From Streptomyces capillispiralis (lineage in GTDB: Bacteria > Actinomycetota > Actinomycetes > Streptomycetales > Streptomycetaceae), in the NCBI RefSeq assembly GCF_007829875.1, contig NZ_VIWV01000001.1:3628501-3692500 (forward strand): 64,000 nucleotides of DNA, read 5' to 3'. How positions within the stretch are numbered: position 1 is the stretch's first letter; the number at the start of each line of letters is the position of its first letter. Below the pieces are notes generated by a model. The model was not told the origin of the DNA, did no database searches, and saw only the letters and a program-made list of their open reading frames with translations. Made by a program: the position numbers and the translations under genes. Shown in pieces: positions 1-8,326 of the stretch.

Positions 1-951
1 CGCCCCGAGGGACCGGCCGGGCACTTCCGCACCTCGGTGCACGCCTCCCCGCTGTTCGCGGCCGCCGTGGCGCGGCTGCTGTGCCGGGTCGACGAGGCGC
101 TGGGACGGCCCGCGGTGCTCGACTTCGTGGACATGGCGGCCGGGCGCGGCGAGCTGGTCACGGGCGTCCTCGCCGCGCTGCCCGCCGACGTGGCGGCACG
201 CGCGCGTGCCCACGCCGTCGAGGTCGCCGCCCGGCCCGCCGGGCTCGATCCCCGCGTCGAGTGGCGCGGCGAGCCCCCGGAGGGGATCACGGGGCTGCTC
301 TTCGCCAACGAGTGGCTGGACAACGTGCCCGTCGAGATCGCCGAGGTGGACGGGGCGGGCGTACCGCGGCGGGTGCTGGTGCGGGCGGACGGGACGGAGC
401 GGCTCGGCGAGCCGGTTTCCGGCGCGGAGGCCGAGTGGCTGGCCCGGTGGTGGCCGCCGGCGGCGGAGGAAGGCCTCCGCGCGGAGATCGGGCTGCCGCG
501 CGACCGGGCCTGGGCGGCGGCCACCGGGACGCTCGCACGGGGGCTCGCCGTCGCCGTGGACTACGCGCACACCGCCGGTGCGCGGCCGCCGTTCGGCACC
601 CTCACGGCGTTCCGGGAGGGGCGGGAGACGACGCCCGTGCCGGACGGGTCGTGCGACCTCACCGCGCACGTCGCCCTGGACGCCTGCGCGGCGGCCACCG
701 CGCTCCCCGGCGCGCGCCTGCTGTCGCAGCGCGAGGCCCTGCACGCACTGGGCCTCAGCGGCGCACGCCCCCCGCTCTCGCTGGCCTCCACCGACCCCGC
801 AGGGTACGTACGCGCCCTCGCGGCCGCCGGGGAGGCCGCCGAACTCACCGCGCCGGGCGGACTCGGCGACTTCGGGTGGCTGGTGCAGCCGGTGGGCATC
901 GCGGACGTGCGGGACCTATTTGTCGATGTCGCCGACGACGAAGAACATTGA
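1..951 (+). CDS. MidA/NDUFAF7-family SAM-dependent methyltransferase (5' truncated by window edge)
   Basis: The frame is open from base 1, so the N-terminus lies outside the window; about 316 residues are visible. The sequence fits the MidA/NDUFAF7 family (Methyltransf_28). The visible start GHFRTSVHASPLF matches the family's conserved N-terminal block, and AAGRGEL and FANEWLDNVPVEI match its SAM-binding and NE-x-x-D-x-x-P motifs. Mitochondrial NDUFAF7 dimethylates an arginine of the complex I subunit NDUFS2. The neighbouring convergent gene encodes NuoD, the bacterial NDUFS2, and the two 3' ends overlap by 36 bp. I infer that NuoD is a candidate substrate; the family call rests on motif recognition only. 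Confidence 0.8.
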   Translation, partial: RPEGPAGHFRTSVHASPLFAAAVARLLCRVDEALGRPAVLDFVDMAAGRGELVTGVLAALPADVAARARAHAVEVAARPAGLDPRVEWRGEPPEGITGLLFANEWLDNVPVEIAEVDGAGVPRRVLVRADGTERLGEPVSGAEAEWLARWWPPAAEEGLRAEIGLPRDRAWAAATGTLARGLAVAVDYAHTAGARPPFGTLTAFREGRETTPVPDGSCDLTAHVALDACAAATALPGARLLSQREALHALGLSGARPPLSLASTDPAGYVRALAAAGEAAELTAPGGLGDFGWLVQPVGIADVRDLFVDVADDEEH

Positions 952-2067
952 CCCGAGGATCGCCACCATGTCCGCGACCAGCGTCCCCGGCAGCAGCTCG
1001 GTGAGCGCCTGGATGTTGTTGTACGACGCCGAGCGCAGCTTCAGCCGGTACGGGGTCTTCTCGCCCTTGCTGACCAGGTAGTAGCCGTTGATGCCGAGCG
1101 GGTTCTCGGTCCAGGCGTACGTGTGCCCCTCGGGCGCCTTGAGGACCTTCGGGAGCCGCTGGTTGACCGGGCCGGGGGGCAGCTCGGCCAGCCGGTCGAG
1201 ACAGGCCTCGGCGAGGTCCAGGGCGTTGTGCGTCTGCTCCAGGAGGCATTCGAAGCGGGCGAGGCAGTCGCCCTCCTCGCGGGTCACCACCTTCAGGACG
1301 TCACCCAGTTCGCCGTAGGCGAGGTACGGCTCGTCACGGCGCAGGTCGAAGTCGACGCCGGAGCCGCGCGCGATCGGTCCGCTCACGCCGTAGGCGTGCA
1401 CGGCCTCGGGGGACAGCACGCCGACGCCGCGCGTGCGGCCGCGGAAGATCTCGTTGCCGAGCACCAGGTCGTCGAAGCGGTCCATGCGCGAGCGCACGTC
1501 GGTGACGGCGGCACGCGCGCGTGCCGTCCAGCCCGCCGGCAGGTCCTCCTTGAGGCCGCCCACGCGGTTGAACATGTAGTGCATGCGCCCGCCGGAGACC
1601 TCCTCCATGACGTGCTGGAGCTCCTCGCGTTCCCGGAAGGCGTAGAAGATCGGGGTGATGCCGCCGAGTTCCAGCGGATAGGAGCCGAGGAACATCAGGT
1701 GGTTGAGCACCCGGTTCAGCTCCGCGAGCAGGGTGCGCAGCCACACCGCGCGCTCGGGGACCTCCATGCCGAGCATCCGCTCCACGGCGAGGACCACGCC
1801 CAGCTCGTTGGAGAAGGCCGACAGCCAGTCGTGGCGGTTGGCCAGCATGATGATCTGCCGGTAGTCGCGGGCCTCGAACAGCTTCTCCGCGCCCCGGTGC
1901 ATGTAGCCGATCACGGGCTCCGCGCGGGTGATGCGCTCGCCGTCCAGGACGAGCTTCAGCCGCAGCACGCCGTGCGTGGACGGGTGCTGGGGGCCGATGT
2001 TGAGCACCATGTCGGTGCTCTCCGCCGCGCCGCCGATACCGACCATGGTCTCCGTCGTAGGAGTCAT
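916..2067 (-). CDS. nuoD: NADH-quinone oxidoreductase subunit D paralogue (orphan NuoD2)
   Basis: A 383-residue protein of the 49-kDa complex I subunit family, near full length. It carries the N-terminal block NIGPQHPSTHGVLR and the quinone-site region IGYMHRGAEKLFE. The C-terminus GDIDK is a usual NuoD-like ending. No other nuo genes are adjacent, so this is an isolated extra copy; S. coelicolor is known to have such a nuoD2. The ATG at 2067 is preceded by GGAGAG. It is divergent from the PH-domain genes with a 31-bp gap and convergent with the MidA-type methyltransferase. The arginine in HGVLR, equivalent to the residue methylated in mammalian NDUFS2, is present. Whether it joins complex I or another membrane hydrogenase-like complex cannot be told. 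Confidence 0.9.
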   Translation of the reverse strand: MTPTTETMVGIGGAAESTDMVLNIGPQHPSTHGVLRLKLVLDGERITRAEPVIGYMHRGAEKLFEARDYRQIIMLANRHDWLSAFSNELGVVLAVERMLGMEVPERAVWLRTLLAELNRVLNHLMFLGSYPLELGGITPIFYAFREREELQHVMEEVSGGRMHYMFNRVGGLKEDLPAGWTARARAAVTDVRSRMDRFDDLVLGNEIFRGRTRGVGVLSPEAVHAYGVSGPIARGSGVDFDLRRDEPYLAYGELGDVLKVVTREEGDCLARFECLLEQTHNALDLAEACLDRLAELPPGPVNQRLPKVLKAPEGHTYAWTENPLGINGYYLVSKGEKTPYRLKLRSASYNNIQALTELLPGTLVADMVAILGSMFFVVGDIDK

Positions 2068-2098
2068 GAACACAGTCTCTCCTACGTACGCTGGCCTC

Positions 2099-2644
2099 AT
2101 GGAGACGGGGAGCCCGCACGACACGGGGACAGTGGGGACGACCGGGCCCGCGGACACCGCGCGGCCGGCGGCCGCGGGGGACGAGCCGGGGTGGATCGCG
2201 CTGCCGCCGGGGCTGCTGAAGGTGCGGCGGCTGATGCTGGTGGTGTGGCTGGGGCTGCTGACGCTGGCCGCCGGGCTGGTGCCGGGGTTGCTGGCGGGGC
2301 CCGTGTGGGCCGCCTTCGCGGCGCTGCCGCTGGCCCTGCTGGCCTGCGGCTGGGTGCTGCTGGAGCGCAACTGGCGGTCCTGGCGGTACGCGGAGCGCTC
2401 CGACGACCTGCTGATCAGCCGGGGTGTGCTGTGGCGCCAGGAGACGGTCGTGCCGTACGGGCGGATGCAGCTGGTCGAGGTCACCTCCGGGCCCGTGGAA
2501 CGGCACTTCGGGCTGGCCAGCGTGCAGCTGCACACGGCGGCCGCCGCGACCGACGCCACCATCCCCGGTCTCGACCCGGCCGAGGCGGAACGGCTGCGCG
2601 ACCGGCTCACCGAGCTCGGCGAGGCCCGATCGGCGGGGCTGTGA
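2099..2644 (+). CDS. PH domain-containing membrane protein, YdbS-like
   Basis: A 181-residue protein with a Pro/Ala-rich N-terminus, two membrane segments (about residues 47-85) and a bacterial PH (bPH2/DUF304) domain, SDDLLISRGVLWRQETVVPY onward, as in B. subtilis YdbS. Members sit in the cytoplasmic membrane; the role in Streptomyces is not established. ATG at 2099 has no Shine-Dalgarno. TACGCT lies six bases before it, which fits a leaderless transcript. The stop overlaps the next start (GTGA), so it is translationally coupled to the YdbT-like partner. Confidence 0.75.
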   Translation: METGSPHDTGTVGTTGPADTARPAAAGDEPGWIALPPGLLKVRRLMLVVWLGLLTLAAGLVPGLLAGPVWAAFAALPLALLACGWVLLERNWRSWRYAERSDDLLISRGVLWRQETVVPYGRMQLVEVTSGPVERHFGLASVQLHTAAAATDATIPGLDPAEAERLRDRLTELGEARSAGL

Positions 2645-4011
2645 CGTCCCCGGACGTCCACGAGGGCGTGCGCGAGCGGCCGCCCGTCACCGAGCGGCGG
2701 CTGCACCCCGTCACACCGCTCAGGCGGGCGTGGGCGCCCGTCGCGGTGCTGATCGGATGGGCGCTGCACGACCCCGACCAGGCGCAGCGCCAGCTCGCCC
2801 GGCTGACGACGACCACCCTGCTGCTCGCGCTCGCCGTGCTCATCCCGGCCGCCGCCCTGTACGGCTTCCTGACCTGGTGGTTCACCCATTTCGCGGTGAC
2901 CGGGAGTGAGCTGCGCATCCGTACCGGACTGCTGTTCCGGCGCACCGCGCACATCCGGCTGGAGCGGATCCAGGCCATCGACGTCACCCAGCCGCTGCTC
3001 GCGCGGGTCGCGGGCGTGGCGAAACTCCGGCTCGACGTCATAGGGACCGACAAGAAGGACGAACTCGCCTTCCTGGGCGCCGCCGAGGCGCGCGCGCTGC
3101 GCGCGGAGCTCCTCGCGCGGGCGGCGGGTTTCGCCCCGGAGACCGCGCACGAGGTGGGCGAGGCGCCGTCCCGGGAGATGCTGCGGGTGCCGCCGGGCGT
3201 CCTCGCCGTCTCCCTGCTGCTCACCGGCGCGACCTGGGGCTGGCTGCTCGTCGCCGTCGTCGTGGTGCCGCTGCTGTGGATGGCCACCCACAGCCTGTGG
3301 ACGGTGCTCGCCGCGGCCGTACCACTGCTCGGCGCGGCCGGCGCGAGCAGTGTGGGCCGGTTCGTCGCCGAGTACGACTGGACCCTCAGCGAGTCGCCGG
3401 ACGGGCTGCGCATCGACCACGGGCTGCTGGACCGGGCGCACGAGACGGTGCCGCCGGGGCGCGTGCAGACGGTACGGCTCGTCGAGCCGCTGCTGTGGCG
3501 GCGATGGAGGTCCCCCCGCTCGAGCGGAGCCGGGAGCGGGGGAGGCTGGGTGCGCGTGGAACTCGACGTGGCGGGATCGTCCAACTCGATGCTGCTGCCG
3601 GTCGCTCCGCGCGAGATCGCCGAATCGGTCGTCGCGCGGGTGCTGCCCGGCGTGAGCGTGCCGCCGCGCGAGGCGCTCGTCCCTCCGCCGCGCCCCGCGC
3701 GGTGGTGCGTCCCGGTGTGGTGGCGCGGCTACGGACTGGCCGTCACGGACGCGGTGTTCGCCACCCGCCGCGGACTGCTGCGGCGCAGTCTGTCCCTGGT
3801 CCCGCACGCCAAGGTGCAGAGCGTACGGCTGGTCCAGGGGCCCTGGCAGCGGGCCCTGGGCGTCGCCGACGTGCATGTGGACACCGGCGCGAACAAATCG
3901 GTCACGGCCCGCCTCCGGTGCGCGGACGAGGCGGCGGACCTGCTGCGGGCCCAGGCGGAGCGGTCCCGCACCGGCCGCCGGGACGCCCGCCCGGACCGCT
4001 GGATGGCGTGA
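2641..4011 (+). CDS. PH domain-containing membrane protein, YdbT-like
   Basis: A 456-residue protein with paired membrane segments near residues 55-85 and 185-245 and three PH-like blocks beginning around FAVTGSELRIRTG, LSESPDGLRIDHG and LAVTDAVFATRRG. This is the YdbT architecture (tandem bPH2). GTG overlaps the upstream stop by four bases, giving a YdbS-YdbT-like pair. In B. subtilis, YdbS and YdbT have been linked to resistance to an antimicrobial protein; that is family knowledge, not shown here. An in-frame insertion of a palindromic repeat adds about 13 Arg/Ser/Gly-rich residues near residue 290. Confidence 0.75.
   Translation: MTSPDVHEGVRERPPVTERRLHPVTPLRRAWAPVAVLIGWALHDPDQAQRQLARLTTTTLLLALAVLIPAAALYGFLTWWFTHFAVTGSELRIRTGLLFRRTAHIRLERIQAIDVTQPLLARVAGVAKLRLDVIGTDKKDELAFLGAAEARALRAELLARAAGFAPETAHEVGEAPSREMLRVPPGVLAVSLLLTGATWGWLLVAVVVVPLLWMATHSLWTVLAAAVPLLGAAGASSVGRFVAEYDWTLSESPDGLRIDHGLLDRAHETVPPGRVQTVRLVEPLLWRRWRSPRSSGAGSGGGWVRVELDVAGSSNSMLLPVAPREIAESVVARVLPGVSVPPREALVPPPRPARWCVPVWWRGYGLAVTDAVFATRRGLLRRSLSLVPHAKVQSVRLVQGPWQRALGVADVHVDTGANKSVTARLRCADEAADLLRAQAERSRTGRRDARPDRWMA
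3506..3545. repeat. Interspersed palindromic repeat inserted in frame in the YdbT-like gene
   Basis: The segment starts GGAGGTCCCCCCGCTCGAG and ends GAGCGGGGGAGG. I recognise it as a short dispersed element common in Streptomyces genomes, usually intergenic. Its arms (CCCCCGCTC / GAGCGGGGG) can pair. Its length keeps the reading frame open and adds a low-complexity loop to the protein. Confidence 0.6.
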
Positions 4012-4020
4012 CGGACGCCG

Positions 4021-4053
4021 ACGGGGCCCCGCGCGGTGTGCGCGGGGCCCCGT
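4021..4053 (+). terminator. Strong hairpin after the PH-domain operon
   Basis: A perfect 14-bp stem, ACGGGGCCCCGCGC pairing with GCGCGGGGCCCCGT around a GGTGT loop, starts 10 bp after the YdbT-like stop. There is no U-tract, as is usual in Streptomyces. It could serve both convergent genes. Confidence 0.75.
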
Positions 4054-4090
4054 GGGTGCGGCCGGTGCTCCGTGGGTGCGGCCGGTGCTC
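4051..4090. repeat. 20-bp exact tandem duplication
   Basis: CGTGGGTGCGGCCGGTGCTC occurs twice, at 4051-4070 and 4071-4090, between the terminator hairpin and the stop of the convergent gene. Confidence 0.85.
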
Positions 4091-4098
4091 CGGGACGT

Positions 4099-5529
4099 TC
4101 AGGACACGGCGCTGCGCAGGCCCTGGACGTCGATGTGCTCCGTCTCGTCGTGTGCCGTCAGGTCGATGACCTGGCCGATGCCGCGCGCGTCCTCGTCGGC
4201 GGGCTTGAACCGCGCCTCGGCCTCGGCCTTGTGCAGCGCGAGCGCCTCCTGGCCGACGACGTCGGCGAGGTCCTCGTTCTGGACGGTGTCCAGCTCGGAC
4301 CGCCCGGTGTCCTTCTTGGTCCCGAAGAAGTCGAACCCGCCCTCGGACACCTGCCGCCGCACGGGCGCGGTCGGCGGTACGACGGCCACCGCGGTGGGCA
4401 CGGTGAAGTGGCCGGAGGGCTGCCGGGCGGGCTGGGCGGCGGGAGCGTCCGCCGCGGAGGAGGCGGCCGTGCGCTCGTGGTCGCCGGCCGCCCCGGACTG
4501 CCCCTCGGCGTCGCCCTCCTGTGCCGGCTCGGGCCTGGCCCTCTTCGTGGGCTCGGGCCCGTCGTCCTCGGGAGTGCCGTCGCCCTCGCGGGGGGTGTCG
4601 CCCTTCGGGAGACCGTCGCTCTTCGGGAGACCGTCCCGCGCGGGGGAGCCTTCGGCCGCCACGGGTGCGGCGGTGGCCGCCCGGCCGTCGGCGCCGGTCC
4701 GCGCGGCCGGGCCGGCAGCGGCCTTCTCCACAGGACCGTCGGCGTCCACGGCCTCCACGGCGTCCACGGCGTCCACGGCGTCCGGCGCGCTCCCGTCGGA
4801 GGCGTCCGCGGCGCTCTCGTCCGCGGTTGTCCCCGCACGCCCGGCGAGCCGCGCCAGTGCCGCGTCGGCCCGCGTGTAGAGCTCGGAGCCCTCCGGCGAG
4901 AAGACCCCGGGAGCCGTCGGCTCCGCCCCGCCGGCGGCCGCGTTCCCCTTCGCCTCCGCCGCGCCGGTCCGCTCCCGCGCCGTCTTCCGCTCCGCCGCGT
5001 CCCCGCGCACCGTCTGCGCGGGCACCGCCCCGGGTGCCGCCGACGTCCCGGCCGGCAGCGCGCGGGCCGGGACCGCGGCCTCGATCTCGAGCACCCGGCG
5101 TTCCTCCAGGGCGCTCGCCCGGTCGACCTCCGCCGCGGCGTACCGCCGCAGCAGCGCCGCGTGTTCGTTGCGCAGTCCGGCGAGTTCGGCGCGCTTGGCG
5201 CGCAGCCGCTGCTCCAGCTTCGTCCGCAGCTCGCGCGACTCGTCGAGGTCCGACTCGAGTTCGGCGACCCGCTCCTCGAAGCGCCACTCGTCGCTCGCAC
5301 GCGCGCGCGTGAGGTCGGCGACGCGCTTGCCCGCCTGGGTGTCCCAGTGCCGCATGACGACGGCGCCGGCCACCGCCGTGGCCGCGGCGGCCGCGGCCAG
5401 GACGCGAAGCACCATCGGTTGCGTGAACACCCAGGGCCCCAGGGCGCAGACGAGGGAGACGCCTGCGATCGCCGACGGGGGCAGCATCCTGTGCAGGGGC
5501 GGGGAATGACGGTGACGTCCACGTGGCAT
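4099..5529 (-). CDS. Membrane-anchored coiled-coil protein of unknown function
   Basis: A 476-residue protein I do not recognise beyond being a conserved streptomycete type. A basic N-terminus (MPRGRHRHS) is followed by two hydrophobic segments (about residues 15-50), then a heptad-rich coiled coil (about 60-140, rich in Glu, Arg and Leu). A long disordered Ala/Pro/Asp/Glu region contains DAVDAVDAVEAVDA and SPARDGLPKSDGLPKGD repeats. The C-terminus FDFFGTKKDTGR onward is acidic and more conserved-looking. ATG at 5529 is chosen because the in-frame extension upstream (to 5604) is AT-richer and lacks protein-like composition. It is divergent from the MprF-like gene. Confidence 0.65.
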   Translation of the reverse strand: MPRGRHRHSPPLHRMLPPSAIAGVSLVCALGPWVFTQPMVLRVLAAAAAATAVAGAVVMRHWDTQAGKRVADLTRARASDEWRFEERVAELESDLDESRELRTKLEQRLRAKRAELAGLRNEHAALLRRYAAAEVDRASALEERRVLEIEAAVPARALPAGTSAAPGAVPAQTVRGDAAERKTARERTGAAEAKGNAAAGGAEPTAPGVFSPEGSELYTRADAALARLAGRAGTTADESAADASDGSAPDAVDAVDAVEAVDADGPVEKAAAGPAARTGADGRAATAAPVAAEGSPARDGLPKSDGLPKGDTPREGDGTPEDDGPEPTKRARPEPAQEGDAEGQSGAAGDHERTAASSAADAPAAQPARQPSGHFTVPTAVAVVPPTAPVRRQVSEGGFDFFGTKKDTGRSELDTVQNEDLADVVGQEALALHKAEAEARFKPADEDARGIGQVIDLTAHDETEHIDVQGLRSAVS

Positions 5530-5874
5530 GGCCAGAAACTTACCGCGCGTAGGCGAATGATGGTGCCCCACCCCGTAAAAACAAAGCCACTCCCAGGGTT
5601 TCACAGGGCATCAGGGAACGCGATCCCAGCGTGAATAGACACATTGCCCAATTTCATCAAGATCATTTAAGTCGCCAGGCGGTTCCGGTGGTGCCGCGAA
5701 GACGGTTCCGGTGACCGTTCGGGAGACCGTGAAGTCGTTTCCGCCGCATTCCGCTTCCGTATGTCCGCGGCGTTGGACCGCCCGTCCGGACAACCCCCCG
5801 CGCGGAGTGAACCTCCGCTCCGGGGACGCCGTCCTAGAGGGCGCAACGCGAAGTCTGTCAGGACGGATGAGGAC
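5530..5874. other. 345-bp divergent intergenic region
   Basis: It holds promoters for both flanking genes and is clearly less GC-rich than its surroundings near 5560-5720. No convincing gene is seen. Imperfect direct repeats of GGTTCCGGTG occur near 5680-5715. Confidence 0.5.
5808..5836 (+). promoter_or_regulatory. Possible ECF (sigma-E-like) promoter of the MprF-like gene
   Basis: TGAACCT at 5808-5814 and GTCCTA at 5831-5836 resemble the AAC / TCT elements of Streptomyces sigma-E promoters at about the right distance. From memory, the S. coelicolor orthologue responds to cell-envelope stress through sigma-E. The -10 is imperfect, so this is tentative. Confidence 0.25.
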
Positions 5875-7011
5875 ATGTCGGGCGGATCACGGAAGCCCAC
5901 GGACCGGTCGCGTGACACCGCGTCCGCACGCCACGTCCCGTCGTCACGCCGCCTGTTCCGCGCCCCGCGCCCCGAGGCGGCCCCCGTCCTCGCCGGCCGG
6001 GCGTGCGCCCTGGCGGGCCTGCTCGACCTCGCCGCGGGCGCCCTCCCCCACTCCCGGCACGGCCGTACGGGCGCCCTCGCCGAGGTGTTCCCCGGCACGC
6101 TCGGCCCCCTCGCGGCCGCCCTCGCGCTGAGCGCCGGGGTGCTGTTGCTGCTGCTCGCACACGGGGTCGAGCGGGGCAGGCACCGGTCCTGGCGGGCCGC
6201 CGTCGCCCTGCTGCCGGCCGGCGCGGTCGCCCAGTTCGCCTGCCGCGACTCCCTCCCGGGCACCCTGATCGCGCTCGCGCCGCTCGTCCCCCTCCTGCGC
6301 CACCGCGACCGGTTCACGGCGCGGCCCGGCCCGGGCAGCAGAGGGCGGGCGCCGGCCCACCTCGTGCTGATGGGCGCCGGTTCGCTGCTCCTCGGGCTGG
6401 TCGTGGTCAGCGCCCATCCCGGCCGGCTGGTCGGCGATCCGAGCCTGGCGGACCGTCTCACCCACGTGCTGTACGGCCTGTTCGGCGTCGAGGGCCCGGT
6501 CGGTTACCAGGGCGACACCGCCAGGACGGTCGCCCTCTCCCTCGGCGCACTCGGCCTGCTCACCGCCGTCACCACCCTCCGCCTGGCCCTCCGGCCCCGC
6601 CGCCCGGCCGCCTGCCTCACCGAGGACGAGGAGCGGCGGCTGCGTGCCCTGCTCGCCCGGCACGCGGACCGCGCACCCCTCGGCCGCTTCGAGCCGCGCC
6701 GCGGCCACGGCGTCGTCTTCTCCCCCAGCGGCAAGGCGGCGGTCACCTACCGCGTGGTCTCCGGCGTGATGCTCGCCCGTGGCGACCCCATCGGCGACAT
6801 CGGGGCCTGGCCCGGCGCCATCGAACGCTTCATGGACGAGGCCGGCGCACACTCCTGGACCCCCGCCGTCACGGGCTGCTCGGAGACCGGCCGCGCGGTG
6901 TGGTCCCGGGAGACCGGGCTCGACGCCCTGCCACCGGGAGACAAGGCCACGGCACGCGCCGCGGATCGCCGCCCGCCGACCACCCGACGCCCCCCGGCCA
7001 CCGGGCGGTGA
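5875..7011 (+). CDS. MprF/LysX-like membrane protein, C-terminally truncated
   Basis: A 378-residue protein with five to six hydrophobic segments (about residues 40-230) followed by the beginning of a DUF2156 domain (LTEDEERRLRALL, then VVFSPSGKAAVTYRV, GDPIGD and WTPAVTGCSE). This is the layout of phosphatidylglycerol lysyltransferase-type proteins, which are normally several hundred residues longer. Here the DUF2156 domain stops after about 110 residues and ends in a low-complexity Arg/Pro tail (ADRRPPTTRRPPATGR). The catalytic half therefore appears lost by deletion or frameshift. ATG at 5875 follows GGATGAGG. A flippase-like membrane part could remain, but aminoacyl transfer is unlikely. 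Confidence 0.65.
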   Translation: MSGGSRKPTDRSRDTASARHVPSSRRLFRAPRPEAAPVLAGRACALAGLLDLAAGALPHSRHGRTGALAEVFPGTLGPLAAALALSAGVLLLLLAHGVERGRHRSWRAAVALLPAGAVAQFACRDSLPGTLIALAPLVPLLRHRDRFTARPGPGSRGRAPAHLVLMGAGSLLLGLVVVSAHPGRLVGDPSLADRLTHVLYGLFGVEGPVGYQGDTARTVALSLGALGLLTAVTTLRLALRPRRPAACLTEDEERRLRALLARHADRAPLGRFEPRRGHGVVFSPSGKAAVTYRVVSGVMLARGDPIGDIGAWPGAIERFMDEAGAHSWTPAVTGCSETGRAVWSRETGLDALPPGDKATARAADRRPPTTRRPPATGR

Positions 7012-7411
7012 AGCCCGCCGGGCTCACGACCACCCCCTTGGGGACTCGTACGCGGTCCCACCCGTGACGCGCCTACGGCGAGAAGCACCGCACCGGGCCG
7101 GCAACGGCCCCGGCGCGGAGCACCGGCCTTTCTTTTCCACAGGTTCCGGATCGAATCCCCGGGCGCGTTCGGCACCGAGTTTCCGACGCGTCGGGGAACC
7201 GCCTTTCGTGATCCCCACATCCGCGCCGACCTGCCGCGCACCGGCTCCGCAATGCGGGCGGAAGGTTTCCTCAATCCCGCCCGCTCCCCTTCCGCTTCCC
7301 GCACCGCCGCCCGCGCGGCCCGACGCGTCCGCGCGGGCACCCTCATCAGGCCACGTGCGCCCCGCCGGGCCGGGGCGCACCCCGGCCGCTCCCTGGGCCT
7401 ACGCTGAACAT
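7012..7411. other. 400-bp intergenic stretch without a recognisable gene
   Basis: It lies between the truncated MprF-like gene and folP. No reading frame resembles the missing DUF2156 half, so that half seems deleted and not merely shifted out of frame. A short AT-richer patch lies at about 7130-7160. Confidence 0.5.
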
Positions 7412-8326
7412 ATGAGCAACCACAGCGGACGCCGCCAGGTCGCGGGCCTTCCTCACTGGGACCGCTGCGCGGTCATGGGAGTCGTGAACGTCACCCCCGA
7501 CTCCTTCTCCGACGGCGGCCGCTGGTTCGACACGACGACCGCCGTCAAGCACGGCCTCGACCTGGTCGCCCAGGGCGCGGACCTGATCGACGTCGGCGGC
7601 GAGTCCACCCGGCCGGGCGCCACCCGCGTCGACGAGTCCGAAGAGCTCAAGCGCGTCATCCCCGTGGTCCGCGGCCTCGCCGCCGAGGGCGTCACCGTCT
7701 CCGTCGACACCATGCGCGCGTCCGTCGCCGCACAGTCCCTCGCGGCCGGCGCCGCCCTCGTCAACGACGTCAGCGGCGGCCTCGCCGATCCCGCGATGAT
7801 CCGTGTCGTCGCGGACGCCGGCGCCCCCTTCGTCGTCATGCACTGGCGCGGCTTCCTGGAGGGCGGCAACGTCCAGGGGGTGTACGCCGACGTGGTCACC
7901 GAGGTCGTCGACGAGTTGCACGCGCGCGTGCGGGCCGTCCTGGAGGGCGGCGTCGCCCCCGACCGGGTGATCGTCGACCCCGGCCTCGGCTTCTCCAAGG
8001 GCGCCGAACACGACCTGGCCCTGCTCGCCCGGCTCGACCGCCTGCTGGCCCTCGGCCACCCGCTGCTCGTCGCCGCCTCCCGCAAGCGCTTCCTCGGCCG
8101 CGTCCTGGCCGCCCCGGACGGCGCGCCCCCGCCCGCGCGGGAACGCGACGCGGCCACCGCCGCCGTCTCCGCCCTCGCCGCACAGGCCGGCGCGTGGGCG
8201 GTCCGCGTGCACGAGGTGCGCGCGACCGCGGACGCCGTACGGGTCACCCGCGCGATAGAACAGGCGCGCGCGGCCTCCACCACACCCCCCGCACCCGGCG
8301 CGCACGGCGCAGAAGGAGCCCGGTGA
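7412..8326 (+). CDS. folP: Dihydropteroate synthase
   Basis: A 304-residue enzyme joining p-aminobenzoate to 6-hydroxymethyl-dihydropterin pyrophosphate, the sulfonamide target. Signatures in order are MGVVNVTPDSFSDGG near residue 22, DVGGESTRPG, VNDVSGG, DPGLGFSK and ASRKRFLG. The C-terminus has an Ala/Pro-rich extension. ATG at 7412 lacks a Shine-Dalgarno; TACGCT six bases upstream fits a leaderless start. It is the first gene of the plus-strand folate cluster and overlaps the next gene by four bases. Confidence 0.93.
   Translation: MSNHSGRRQVAGLPHWDRCAVMGVVNVTPDSFSDGGRWFDTTTAVKHGLDLVAQGADLIDVGGESTRPGATRVDESEELKRVIPVVRGLAAEGVTVSVDTMRASVAAQSLAAGAALVNDVSGGLADPAMIRVVADAGAPFVVMHWRGFLEGGNVQGVYADVVTEVVDELHARVRAVLEGGVAPDRVIVDPGLGFSKGAEHDLALLARLDRLLALGHPLLVAASRKRFLGRVLAAPDGAPPPARERDAATAAVSALAAQAGAWAVRVHEVRATADAVRVTRAIEQARAASTTPPAPGAHGAEGAR

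Noticed and set aside
7012..7411. Possible frameshifted C-terminal half of the MprF-like gene
   Set aside because: None of the frames shows DUF2156-like sequence, so a deletion explains the truncation better than a frameshift.
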